NCBI GenBank assembly: GCA_025923455.1
Contig: JAICFW010000011.1
Span: forward strand, 1 to 36,341
DNA: 36,341 nt
From: Nitrososphaeraceae archaeon
GTDB taxonomy: Archaea; Thermoproteota; Nitrososphaeria; Nitrososphaerales; Nitrososphaeraceae
Direction: 5' to 3'
Shown: in pieces, positions 16,060 through 24,083 of the stretch
Position numbering within the stretch: the first letter of the stretch is position 1
How the letters are laid out: every line of letters begins with the position of its first letter
Translations under genes and position numbers: made by a program
The notes under the pieces: generated by a model
Database searches by the model: none
Told to the model about the DNA's origin: nothing
What the model saw: the letters and a program-made list of their open reading frames with translations, nothing else

Positions 16060-16290
16060 ATGCCAAAGGCATTTGTCCTAATGAATGCTGAATTAGGTAG
16101 CGAAGATTCGATTGTAAGTGAGCTTAAGAGCATCGATGGTGTGAAAGAAATTTACCAAGTTTATGGAGTTTATGATATAGTAGCCCAAGTTGAATCAGAA
16201 ACTATGGAAAAAGTCAAAGAAACAATTACATGGAAACTACGAAAATTAAATGGGGTGAAGTCTACCCTAACCATGATTGTGATGGAATGA
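16060..16290 (+). CDS. Stand-alone Lrp/AsnC ligand-binding (RAM) domain protein
   Basis: A 76-aa protein consisting only of the alpha/beta effector domain of Lrp/AsnC regulators, without the helix-turn-helix. The beta-alpha-beta-beta-alpha-beta pattern is visible: KAFVLMNAE, SIVSELKSIDGVKEIYQVYG, YDIVAQVESE, METVKE-like helix, VKSTLTMIVME. Such stand-alone RAM proteins oligomerise, bind amino acids, and may modulate full-length regulators or enzymes. The position between asnS and gatD may be relevant to amino-acid sensing, but that is inference. A T7 tract follows the stop. Confidence 0.9.
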   Translation: MPKAFVLMNAELGSEDSIVSELKSIDGVKEIYQVYGVYDIVAQVESETMEKVKETITWKLRKLNGVKSTLTMIVME

Positions 16291-16301
16291 CAAAACATCC
16301 A

Positions 16302-16308
16302 TTTTTTT
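16302..16308 (+). terminator. Poly-T terminator after the RAM-domain gene
   Basis: Seven T residues start 12 nt after the stop codon, typical of intrinsic archaeal termination. Confidence 0.45.
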
Positions 16309-16570
16309 ATTCAAATTTGCAACTCTAGAATTTATGATTTTTTAGTAAATTACCATTCTATTTTCTGTTAATGTAATCAATACCAAATTTAAGATGCAAC
16401 ATTGAAAAAACCTGTTACCTGAAATAATATTTCATGTAAAAAAAGGTAAGGAATACTAAATTATTAATTAATATAGCATACCATTAGTAGTATTGTTACC
16501 AGATGACTAATTTAATAACAATAAACTCTGTTTTAGCAAAAAAACGGTAAATGAACTCACAATCAATTAA

Positions 16571-16576
16571 TATATA
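16571..16576 (+). promoter_or_regulatory. TATA box deciding the gatD start
   Basis: TATATA lies about 27 nt before TTG 16600 and only a few nt before TTG 16579, favouring the inner start. Confidence 0.45.
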
Positions 16577-16599
16577 CTTTGCACAAAATAATAGAAATA

Positions 16600-17955
16600 T
16601 TGACCAGCGATGAAAATCGGAACAAGTTAAAAGAATTGTTCAAAAAGTTTAATGTAAAATTAGGAGATTCAGTGATTATTGAAACAAAAAATGCTAAACA
16701 TGTGGGTGTCTTGATTCCAAGATACGAATACGCTGATGTCAGTCATCTAGTTTTGAAATTGAAGAATGGATACAATATTGGTATCAATTTAGAAAAAATT
16801 AATAGTATAAAAAAAACTCCTGTAGAATCAGATCCAACAAAATCCGACACTCATAACAGTTTGACTGAAAGTGACAATATAAGAGATTCTCCTGATTCCC
16901 AGCTCCCAAATCTATCATTGTTAAGTACAGGAGGTACCATTTCAAGTAAAATTGATTATAGAACAGGTGGAGTAATGCCAGCACTCACAGCAAAGGAACT
17001 TAATGATTCAATTCCAGAGCTTAAGAAATTAGCTAACATTAATCCAGAAGTTGTACTGAGTGAATATAGTGAAAATATTAGGCCTGAGCATTGGACACTC
17101 ATGGCAAGAAAAATTGCAGATAATGTTTTATCAGGAAAATATGATGGGATTGTCGTATCGCATGGTACTGATACCATGCACTACACATCTGCGGCGCTAA
17201 GTTTTGCACTTCAGGCTCTGCCAATCCCAGTAGTATTGGTTGGAGCTCAAAGATCATCAGACAGACCTTCATCAGATGCATCAACTAATTTGATAGGAGC
17301 CTGCACATTTGCGACCAGATCCAAATTCTCAGGCGTCTTTGTTGCCATGCATCATACGATTTCAGATGATGTAATAGCATGTCATATAGGTACTAGGGTA
17401 AGAAAAAATCATACAAGTAGACGGGATGCATTTCATTCTATTGACATCTCACCATTTTCACTTATTAAAAAAGATCAAATAGAGATATGTGAACAATATA
17501 CGGACCTGAAATTTCATGAAAGAAACAAGCGTCTTGAAAACTTGGTTGTAAGATCAAAGTTTAACGACAAAGTTATGTTATTAAAATTCTATCCTGGTTT
17601 TGATTGCAAAGTTATAGATTACTGTGTTGAAAAGGGAAACAAAGCAATTATCTTCGAAGGCACGGGCCTGGGTCATATAAATAAAGAATGCTTTCATCAG
17701 ATAAAGAATGCAGTGAAGAAAGGAATTCTTGTATTTATGACATCACAATGCATCTGGGGTAAAACTTCGCTAACTGTCTATGATACTGGAAGAGATCTTT
17801 TGGAGATAGGAGTAATCCCTCTTTATAACACAACCTCAGAAACCGCATTAGTCAAGGCAATGTGGTGTTTGGGAAACTTTGAAGACAAAGACGTCACAAG
17901 GATGATGACAAGCAATATTGCGAATGAGTTCACAAATCGGATCATTTTAGACTAG
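16600..17955 (+). CDS. gatD: Glutamyl-tRNA(Gln) amidotransferase subunit D
   Basis: An asparaginase-like subunit of the archaeal GatDE complex, which releases ammonia from glutamine or asparagine to convert Glu-tRNA-Gln to Gln-tRNA-Gln. An N-terminal GatD-specific beta domain (about residues 15-75 of the open frame) is followed by a Ser/Asp-rich linker. The asparaginase domain then has LSTGGTISS, VVSHGTDTMHYT and VLVGAQRSSDRPSSDAS, so both catalytic Thr, the Asp and the Lys region are intact. The frame extends back to TTG 16579, but TATATA about 27 nt before TTG 16600 favours the latter. The partner gene gatE is not in the window. Confidence 0.92.
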   Translation: MTSDENRNKLKELFKKFNVKLGDSVIIETKNAKHVGVLIPRYEYADVSHLVLKLKNGYNIGINLEKINSIKKTPVESDPTKSDTHNSLTESDNIRDSPDSQLPNLSLLSTGGTISSKIDYRTGGVMPALTAKELNDSIPELKKLANINPEVVLSEYSENIRPEHWTLMARKIADNVLSGKYDGIVVSHGTDTMHYTSAALSFALQALPIPVVLVGAQRSSDRPSSDASTNLIGACTFATRSKFSGVFVAMHHTISDDVIACHIGTRVRKNHTSRRDAFHSIDISPFSLIKKDQIEICEQYTDLKFHERNKRLENLVVRSKFNDKVMLLKFYPGFDCKVIDYCVEKGNKAIIFEGTGLGHINKECFHQIKNAVKKGILVFMTSQCIWGKTSLTVYDTGRDLLEIGVIPLYNTTSETALVKAMWCLGNFEDKDVTRMMTSNIANEFTNRIILD

Positions 17956-18148
17956 TTGCAGACAAGACATGGAATTCTGCCACCGTAATGAAATTTGCGC
18001 AAGAATTGCACGACCGACACGTCCATGGTTCCGTGGTTCCTATGCGATAATTCCAGAAAACAGTTGTTGGTTAGAAATAGGCCCTACTGCATTTTGGATA
18101 AACAAGCAGTTATCACAAAATATTCAAAGGTCAATTCAAGTACAAATC

Positions 18149-18481
18149 TCATTGAGTTACGTTAGTAGGTCCAAGTTCATAGATCCTATGTCCGCTGTAC
18201 CCACCAATTGGTCTTAGTACACCTTTTGATTCAAGTGAACGAAGAAATGAATTTGCTATTGAAATTTTTACGCCCATTGACCTAGCTAATGATTGGGACG
18301 TAATTGGTTTCATGTTTTTTATGGTCTTCAATCCTTGCGATTCTTCTATAGCTATCAGTGTTTTTTGTTTTTGTTTGATCGGTCCTTTCTTTTCTCCCTT
18401 TTTAGTCTTATCATCGGCAGCTGGAGTGTCCTTGGTTGTTTTTTCTTGATTTCCTATTGATTTTTTCTTAGCTCCGCCCAT
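18149..18481 (-). CDS. rps25e: 30S ribosomal protein S25e
   Basis: A 110-aa ribosomal protein of archaeal and eukaryotic type on the small-subunit head. The N-terminus (MGGAKKKSIG) is a Lys-rich tail of about 45 residues. The C-terminus is a winged helix: KNMKPITSQSLARSMGVKISIANSFLRSLESKG, then VLRPIGGYSGHRIYE. The frame is open to 18520, but ATG 18481 gives the characteristic MGGAKKK start and has ATTATAAAAT about 25 nt upstream, so the mRNA is probably leaderless. It is divergent from the DNA ligase gene. Confidence 0.9.
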   Translation of the reverse strand: MGGAKKKSIGNQEKTTKDTPAADDKTKKGEKKGPIKQKQKTLIAIEESQGLKTIKNMKPITSQSLARSMGVKISIANSFLRSLESKGVLRPIGGYSGHRIYELGPTNVTQ

Positions 18482-18500
18482 AGTAACACCACAGTTATTC

Positions 18501-18510
18501 CATTTTATAA
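18501..18510 (-). promoter_or_regulatory. TATA box of rps25e
   Basis: TTATAAAATG on the minus strand is centred about 25 nt before ATG 18481 and fixes the ribosomal-protein start. Confidence 0.5.
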
Positions 18511-18624
18511 TCCTATGCAAAATGCGCGGTCACTTCACCTGCACTGCCCCTTTTTTGAAACAAATCCGGATTTTCGCATTGCAGGTCTGAAATATTTTAA
18601 AATACCCCCCTGTAACAAATAACG

Positions 18625-20379
18625 TTGGATTTTTCCATCATTGTGAATATCATGGAGCAAATGGAACAAACCACAAGCAGGTTGGAACTTACAAATCATC
18701 TGGTCGCTCTTTTCAAAAATACCTCGCCGGATCTCATTGACAAAATAATCTATCTCATTCAGGGAAAAATTAGACCTGATTACGAAGGAATTGAAATGGG
18801 AATTGCCGAAAAAACCATAATACGAATTGTATCCCAAATATCAAATATTTCAACAGATAAGGTTTATCATAAGTATCGTGAGATAGGCGATCTGGGAAGT
18901 GTGGCCGAATCAATTTTGAAGAATAAGGTTCAGACTACGCTTTTTACTGAAAAGGTTACTATAGAAAGGATTTATTTGATTTTTGACAGGATAGCGAAAA
19001 CTATCGGAAAGGGATCACAGGAAATAAAATTAAAGTTGTTAGGGAGTCTTTTCAATGATTCATCTCCTCAAGAGTGTAAATACATTATCAGATTTGCATT
19101 GGGGACACTTAGACTTGGAATTGCTGATAGCACAATAATGGACGCCCTGGCCCTAGCATATACTTCCGATAAAAAAAATAGAAAACCTTTAGAAGGTGCC
19201 TACAACGTCTCTAGCGATTTAGGAAGAGTTTCTAGGATATTGGCAACTGATGGATTAAAAGCTGTTTCTGAAATTAAGATTGAATTGTTTATTCCCATAA
19301 GACCAATGTTGGCCGAAAGAGTCCAAACAAGTAAGGAAGCACTTGATAAAGTGTCAGGTAAGGGTGCAGCAGAATTCAAACTAGATGGTGAGAGAGTGCA
19401 AATTCACAGGAAAGGCAAGAAGATTGAAATATTTTCAAGAAGTCTAGAAAACATAACACATTACTATCCGGATGTAGCTGAAGTCTCAAAAACCATTAAG
19501 CTAAAAAATTTTATTATTGAGGCTGAAGTCGTTGCTACAAACAAGTATACAGAAGAATTCCTCCCATTTCAAGAACTAATGCACAGGCGCAGGAAATATG
19601 ATATAGCCCGAAATGTGGAGAACTATCCTGTTTCTGTAAATGTTTTTGATATCCTCTGGGCATCGGGCAGAGATAAGACGAAACTACCATATTTCAAACG
19701 GAGGGAGTTATTGAAAGATATTATTACTAATTTGGAGGATCGCAAATTGACGTTAATACATCAAAAGATCGTAACTAGTGTAGAGGAACTTGAAAAATTC
19801 ATGGCGAAATCAATTGAATTTGGCTGTGAAGGGCTAGTCGTTAAGCAAACTGATAGTCCATATCGGGCAGGAGCTAGAGGATTTGCTTGGACAAAAATAA
19901 AAAGAGAATACAGGAGTGAATTAGTGGATAGTTTGGATCTAGTAGTTATTGGTGGATCTCATGGGAGAGGAAGACGAGTAGGCAAATACGGTGCCCTGTT
20001 ACTTGCCATCTTTGACAAGAATGAAAATGTTTTCAAAAGCGTGTGTAAAGTAGGAAGTGGATTTACAGATGAAGTCTTAGAAGAACTGTTTGAAGAATTA
20101 GGAAAATACAAGATTCCAAAGAAACATACCCGAGTTTACTCGAAACTAGAAATGGATACTTGGTTTACACCCACAATAGTAATTGAAATTATTGCATCTG
20201 AGATAACGCTGAGTCCTGAGTATGATGCGGGAATGGATTCTATCAGAAAAGGTTTTGGATTGTCATTGCGATTTCCAAAATTTACCAAGAAAATACGCCG
20301 TGACAAAAATCCACAAGATATAACGGATGAATCTGAACTTATTCAAATGTATAGAAAACAAAGGAATATAAAATTGTAA
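18625..20379 (+). CDS. lig: ATP-dependent DNA ligase
   Basis: A 584-aa archaeal replicative ligase that seals nicks via an enzyme-AMP intermediate. An N-terminal helical DNA-binding domain (about 1-225) contains FALGTLRLGIADSTIMDAL. The adenylylation domain has the motif I Lys at residue 252 (EFKLDGERVQIHR), FSRSLENIT, FIIEAEVVA and EGLVVKQTDSPY. The C-terminal OB domain contains AWTKIKREY and SLRFPKFTKKIRRDK. The length is normal. The start is TTG with ATTTTAAAAT about 25 nt upstream. It is divergent from rps25e and convergent with tfb, from which it is separated by about 35 nt. Confidence 0.96.
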   Translation: MDFSIIVNIMEQMEQTTSRLELTNHLVALFKNTSPDLIDKIIYLIQGKIRPDYEGIEMGIAEKTIIRIVSQISNISTDKVYHKYREIGDLGSVAESILKNKVQTTLFTEKVTIERIYLIFDRIAKTIGKGSQEIKLKLLGSLFNDSSPQECKYIIRFALGTLRLGIADSTIMDALALAYTSDKKNRKPLEGAYNVSSDLGRVSRILATDGLKAVSEIKIELFIPIRPMLAERVQTSKEALDKVSGKGAAEFKLDGERVQIHRKGKKIEIFSRSLENITHYYPDVAEVSKTIKLKNFIIEAEVVATNKYTEEFLPFQELMHRRRKYDIARNVENYPVSVNVFDILWASGRDKTKLPYFKRRELLKDIITNLEDRKLTLIHQKIVTSVEELEKFMAKSIEFGCEGLVVKQTDSPYRAGARGFAWTKIKREYRSELVDSLDLVVIGGSHGRGRRVGKYGALLLAIFDKNENVFKSVCKVGSGFTDEVLEELFEELGKYKIPKKHTRVYSKLEMDTWFTPTIVIEIIASEITLSPEYDAGMDSIRKGFGLSLRFPKFTKKIRRDKNPQDITDESELIQMYRKQRNIKL

Positions 20380-20413
20380 TCTGCAGTAGTTCTATTCAGT
20401 GAGTTTTACGTTA

Positions 20414-21481
20414 TTAGCTTGCTGGTTTTGCAGTTACAACAAGTTTGAAATTATTCAATATATCTTTACATCTGTTTCTAATTGTTACTTCAGTAACGCC
20501 AGCAAAATTGGAAACGTCTATCTGAAGAAGATTTACTCCTAGAAGTACTGATGCAAGATAGATATATGCAGCAGCTAGTCCATTGGGTGCTTTACCGTCT
20601 GAAAAGAAATTATTGTTTGTTTTCTGAGCAATTTCAAGAGCCAACCTTTCAATTTTTGTATCTATTTTTGCTATATTAGCAAGTTTGGAAATATAATTAT
20701 CAATTGCAAATATTGATGGAGCAGTCGAGCTCTGAGAATAAGAAGATGCATTGTTGATTGATTTAGGATCAGCACATGAGATCTGCGGTTCTGAATCGTC
20801 AATGATAAAAGAGATATCTGTTTTATTTTTGAACTCCTCTATTTTGTTCATTTCCATTACCATCGATCTATAATATCTGGATGCTAGTTTTACACTTGAT
20901 TTGTCGAATTCTGATATACCTGCGGCTTGGACTATTTCTTCTATCGATCTAACGACGCCGCATCTTTTACAAGCCAAATAAATGGTGGCAGAAGCAATAC
21001 ATGTAATAGACTTTCCCTTAGCCTTACTATTATTCTCAAAATTCCGATAAATCATTGAGGCAGTTTCAGTTATGGTTTTTCGGAGACAGAGTACAGAACA
21101 TACTTCATTAATTTTTGAAAGAACATTCGATAGTCTTCTTTCTTTTGAAGAATTAACTCTGAGTCTGCTATGCCATTTGCGGGACCTATTCATGAGTTCA
21201 ACATTTTGATAATCTATAGTTCGGCCACTATAATCTCTTGAACTGTTTCCTATTTCAGTTCTCAACCCAAAATCATGGAGTGACAAGCTTGTCGCGCCAC
21301 TTGCCCTTGTATTCTTATTTCTTTCTTCAAAATCAGTTGAGTTGCTTTCAGGTCCGTAGTAGTCGACCTGCTCCATAACTACACATCCACACTTATGACA
21401 CACATATTCACCCTTACCGTAGTCAAGAATTATCTTGGACTGGCATTCTGGGCATTGTGAACAGTATTCTACAGACGTCAT
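20414..21481 (-). CDS. tfb: Transcription initiation factor TFB
   Basis: A 355-aa archaeal TFIIB homologue that bridges TBP-TATA and RNA polymerase. The N-terminal zinc ribbon has C10-x2-C13 and C28-x2-C31, followed by a B-reader-like stretch around RASGATSLSLHDFGLRTEIG. Two cyclin-like repeats follow (about 115-212 and 258-350), including GKSITCIASATIYLACKR and PNGLAAAYIYLASVLLG. Between the repeats is an unusually long Ser/Asn/Asp-rich linker (about 217-257), longer than the short linker of typical TFBs of about 300 aa. The start overlaps the gar1 stop by 4 nt, so the two are probably co-transcribed. Confidence 0.95.
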   Translation of the reverse strand: MTSVEYCSQCPECQSKIILDYGKGEYVCHKCGCVVMEQVDYYGPESNSTDFEERNKNTRASGATSLSLHDFGLRTEIGNSSRDYSGRTIDYQNVELMNRSRKWHSRLRVNSSKERRLSNVLSKINEVCSVLCLRKTITETASMIYRNFENNSKAKGKSITCIASATIYLACKRCGVVRSIEEIVQAAGISEFDKSSVKLASRYYRSMVMEMNKIEEFKNKTDISFIIDDSEPQISCADPKSINNASSYSQSSTAPSIFAIDNYISKLANIAKIDTKIERLALEIAQKTNNNFFSDGKAPNGLAAAYIYLASVLLGVNLLQIDVSNFAGVTEVTIRNRCKDILNNFKLVVTAKPAS

Positions 21482-21771
21482 GCCATTTTTCTCCTTTTAG
21501 TTCTGTTTCTTTTTCTTGACGAGTTAAATTGATGATTGAGATTAGGTGCTCTGTACACTTTTCCACCCACAGTATACTTTGAATTTAATGTTGGCATCAC
21601 CGACGCATATGGCGATTTGACTGAACCAATTAATTCAATAATCTTACCAATCCTTGAACCATTATTATCAATTAGGGCCTGGCCAATCAAGTTGTGATTA
21701 GTATTCTCTTCAACTTTGACGATAAGTCTTCCACTCTTGGCCATGTGGATAATTTCACCTATCATTTCCAT
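21478..21771 (-). CDS. gar1: H/ACA RNP protein Gar1
   Basis: A 97-aa archaeal Gar1-like protein that joins Cbf5, Nop10 and L7Ae in H/ACA particles guiding pseudouridylation of RNA. The small beta-barrel shows LIVKVEENTNHNLIGQALID, GSRIGKIIELIGSVKSPYASV and VGGKVYRAP, followed by a basic tail (SSRKRNRTKRRK) likely to bind RNA. Start and length fit the family. It overlaps tfb by four bases (ATGA), an arrangement shared by many archaea. Confidence 0.88.
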   Translation of the reverse strand: MEMIGEIIHMAKSGRLIVKVEENTNHNLIGQALIDNNGSRIGKIIELIGSVKSPYASVMPTLNSKYTVGGKVYRAPNLNHQFNSSRKRNRTKRRKMA

Positions 21772-21902
21772 AATGTATTAACACCTTTCACACACTCATT
21801 ATCATTTTAATCTGTCAATAAAAGTTAGTTTGAAGATAAATAAAATCTATCGTTATTCAAACTAGACTTGCCTTTAGGGACGCAATGACTCATAGAACAT
21901 TG

Positions 21903-22214
21903 TTAATGCTTTTGTTGTCTTGTCTCAAACATCTTTTTTGCAATTTGATTAACAACGGTTGTTTTTTTCTCCTTTTTTGAGATCATGATATACCCTGACT
22001 TCACAAAGGCCCTTCTTGGATACCTCGCTTGATTATTAGTATCTTCTTCCGAAAAATCTAATTCTAAAGTTTCTGATGCACCAATTAGCTCTTGCATTGT
22101 AGGATCATAGACCGAAATATTTTTACTTACTTTTCGTCCTTTCTTTCTTGACAAGTTCTTGTTAAAGTAGTCTAACCACACTATCTGATGGTCGTAATCC
22201 TTCATTATCGACAT
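21903..22214 (-). CDS. srp19: Signal recognition particle protein SRP19
   Basis: A 103-aa SRP assembly protein that binds helices 6 and 8 of SRP RNA and helps recruit SRP54. Family features are IVWLDYFNKNLSRKKGRKVSK near the N-terminus, PTMQELIGASETLEL, and RYPRRAFVKSGYIMIS, followed by a basic end. It is divergent from the tRNA-Tyr gene. SRP RNA itself is not in this window. Confidence 0.9.
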   Translation of the reverse strand: MSIMKDYDHQIVWLDYFNKNLSRKKGRKVSKNISVYDPTMQELIGASETLELDFSEEDTNNQARYPRRAFVKSGYIMISKKEKKTTVVNQIAKKMFETRQQKH

Positions 22215-22327
22215 TATGTTTCTTCGTATAATTAATTATTTTGAATCTGTAATGAGATAAACTTGCAGTATACGCTGAAAATTATCATCACTTTCATCAG
22301 TGAGGCCAGGAGCCCAAATTTCAATCA

Positions 22328-22337
22328 TTTTATATAA
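22328..22337 (+). promoter_or_regulatory. TATA box of tRNA-Tyr
   Basis: TTTTATATAA is centred about 27 nt before the first tRNA base, so transcription probably starts at or a few nt before the mature 5' end. Confidence 0.6.
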
Positions 22338-22398
22338 CCAGAATTCATTACCAAAAATGTCCCGCGGTAGCTCAGCCTGGTAGAGCTTTCGGCTGTAG

Positions 22399-22455
22399 TA
22401 GTCGGCAGAAATTGCTAACCTCGTGAAACAGCCTATCAGGCTAACATTTGCAGCG
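22399..22455 (+). other. tRNA intron 1 (57 nt, position 37/38)
   Basis: This is a canonical position one base after the anticodon. A bulge-helix-bulge can be drawn: 3-nt bulge A-G-T on the 5' side, central helix CTGT/GCAG and 3-nt bulge C-G-A on the 3' side. Cleavage after the second bulge base gives exactly this intron. Splicing would need the archaeal tRNA endonuclease. Confidence 0.85.
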
Positions 22456-22476
22456 ACCGAAGAGTCGCAGGCTCAA

Positions 22477-22507
22477 ACAGATTTGATTTCATGGTCTTCT
22501 GGAGTAA
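22477..22507 (+). other. tRNA intron 2 (31 nt, in the T-loop)
   Basis: It interrupts the T-loop. CTC/GAG next to the T-stem plus CAGA/TCTG inside, with a 3-nt AAA bulge between them, forms a relaxed bulge-helix-bulge. The exact ends are ambiguous by up to three bases (22475-22505 to 22478-22508). Removal restores a 7-nt T-loop and the GCAGG/CCTGC stem. Confidence 0.8.
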
Positions 22508-22636
22508 ATCCTGCCCGCGGGATACACTTCTAACATTCATTGAAAACATGCTTGATTCTAATTTTATTGAATCTTCTATAGCTTTGAAGACTTTTTCTCT
22601 GTTATTGTTAAATTACCCGTCTGTGAAATACCTGTA

Positions 22637-23365
22637 TTGACCATCTCCGGACATGTTGAACCGCACATCAAAGAATCCAATCATATTCGAGATTTTGTAT
22701 TTGGGTTTGGTGATGGAATAAATACATCATTGGGAATAGTGGCAGGGGTCGGAGGAGCAAACAGCTCTCCTGATTTTATAATATTAGCCGCACTTGTAGG
22801 AATGTTTACAGGTGCAAAAGCAATGGCAGTTCAAAATTATTTAGCCGTAAAGTCACAAAGAGAAATTCTAGAATCTGAGATAAAAAGAGAAGAATATGAA
22901 ATAGAAACATATCCTGAAGAAGAACGGTTAGAAATTGAAGAAATTTATCGTGCCAAGGAATTTGACGAGGATCTGATAAAGCGTGTCTCAGATAAGATCA
23001 CATCCAATAAGAAAGTGTGGCTTAAGACAATGTTAATTGAAGAATTGGGATTGAATTTGGATATTGTGGGTAATCCTATCAAAGGCGCTCTTATAATGTT
23101 TGCATCATTTCTTATTGGTGGAATTTTGCCCATATTGCCATACCTGCTGTCTAAGACAGGCTTTGTACCACTTCAATTTTCGTTATGGATAGCTATTGCG
23201 ATTAGTATCACTTCTTCGTTCATAATTGGTGCTAAGAAAGCAAAGCTGGCAAAGAAAAACTGGGTAAAAGGAGGAATAGAAATGTCAGGTCTAGGAACTG
23301 GAATAGCCCTATTAGGATATGGTATTGGTGCAGAACTGGATAGTGCAAATATGTTAAACTTTTAA
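22637..23365 (+). CDS. VIT1/CCC1-family iron or manganese transporter
   Basis: A 242-aa membrane protein with about five transmembrane segments. The first helix region carries the VIT signature FVFGFGDGINTSLGIVAG, and GMFTGAKAMAVQNYLAVKSQ follows. A long cytosolic Glu-rich loop (about residues 78-125, with EIKREEYEIE and YPEEERLEIEEIY) corresponds to the metal-binding domain of VIT proteins. Two further hydrophobic hairpins end the protein, including ISGLG-like GGIEMSGLGTGIALLGYGIGA. It probably exports or stores Fe2+ or Mn2+. The start is TTG with TTAAATTA about 26 nt upstream. It lies 13 nt before aroD and may be co-transcribed with it. Confidence 0.9.
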   Translation: MTISGHVEPHIKESNHIRDFVFGFGDGINTSLGIVAGVGGANSSPDFIILAALVGMFTGAKAMAVQNYLAVKSQREILESEIKREEYEIETYPEEERLEIEEIYRAKEFDEDLIKRVSDKITSNKKVWLKTMLIEELGLNLDIVGNPIKGALIMFASFLIGGILPILPYLLSKTGFVPLQFSLWIAIAISITSSFIIGAKKAKLAKKNWVKGGIEMSGLGTGIALLGYGIGAELDSANMLNF

Positions 23366-23378
23366 AAAGCTGATCGTA

Positions 23379-24083
23379 TTGTTTTCAAATAAATTCAAAG
23401 TTTGTGTCTCTCTAGCAACAGATTCGGTTGACAAGCTGGCAGCATTGATTTCTAGCGCCATTCAGAAAAGGGCAGATTTTGTGGAAATTAGATTTGATCA
23501 TACCATATACAAGGAAATAGATCATGCCCTGGACGTAACTCGTAAGATAAAAAATACAGCAATCTTTACCTTAAGATCGAAACAAGAAGGTGGATCATTT
23601 GAGGGAAGTGAAAGAGAACGTATTTCACTATTAGAGAAAATGGCTATGACTAGACCCATGTTGCTTGATATAGAGATCTCCACTTTAAAAAATGATAAAA
23701 GGTTTATGAAATTTCTATCGGAAAATAGAATCCCAATACTGGTATCATTCCATGATTTTAGAAAAACATCAGGTATTTCTACACTCTTAAAAAAATTTGA
23801 AGATATGAGAAAGTACAGCAACTATGTTAAAATGGTTACCACAGCAAGATCTTTAGAGGATAATTTCAAATTGCTTTCACTTTACGACAACAATGATAGT
23901 ACAAAATTGATTGCATTTGCCATGGGAGAACATGGAATATTGTCGAGATTATTATGTAATCTATACGGAGATTCACCGTTTACCTATGCTTCACTGGATA
24001 AGCCATTGGCACCGGGCCAACTTGACATTGTATTAATGAAAAAAATATACGATAGAATTGTAAATAATCTGAAAAGTAAATGA
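23379..24083 (+). CDS. aroD: 3-dehydroquinate dehydratase, type I
   Basis: A 234-aa class I enzyme forming 3-dehydroshikimate via a Schiff base. Key residues are EIR (36-38), VSFHDF with H125 as general base, and the Schiff-base Lys K151 in NYVKMVTTARS. IAFAMGEHGILSRLL and FTYASLDKPLAPGQL complete the site. The start is TTG. Its stop overlaps the aroE start by four bases. It is the first shikimate enzyme of this run; upstream enzymes for the archaeal ADH/DHQ route are not in the window. Confidence 0.95.
   Translation: MFSNKFKVCVSLATDSVDKLAALISSAIQKRADFVEIRFDHTIYKEIDHALDVTRKIKNTAIFTLRSKQEGGSFEGSERERISLLEKMAMTRPMLLDIEISTLKNDKRFMKFLSENRIPILVSFHDFRKTSGISTLLKKFEDMRKYSNYVKMVTTARSLEDNFKLLSLYDNNDSTKLIAFAMGEHGILSRLLCNLYGDSPFTYASLDKPLAPGQLDIVLMKKIYDRIVNNLKSK

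Larger units (their letters stand above)
16291..16599. other. AT-rich intergenic spacer
   Basis: About 300 nt without a recognisable gene on either strand. It begins with a poly-T terminator and ends with the gatD promoter. The middle is A/T-rich with short A and T runs, and no structured RNA or repeat is convincing. Confidence 0.5.
22361..22522 (+). tRNA. trnY: tRNA-Tyr (GTA) with two introns
   Basis: Acceptor CCCGCGG pairs with CCGCGGG, giving the C1-G72 pair typical of archaeal tRNA-Tyr, with A73. D-stem is GCTC/GAGC, anticodon stem TTCGG/CCGAA, loop C-T-GTA-G-A, T-stem GCAGG/CCTGC. Exons are 22361-22398, 22456-22477 and 22509-22522 (74 nt mature; the second junction may shift by up to three bases because AAA occurs at both ends). 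CCA is not encoded. T-loop position 54 reads C rather than the usual T. The gene has its own TATA box. Confidence 0.92.

Noticed and set aside
17969-18217. Rightward 82-aa frame after gatD
   Set aside because: It overlaps 69 nt of the S25e gene on the other strand, has random-looking composition and no TATA element at the expected distance.
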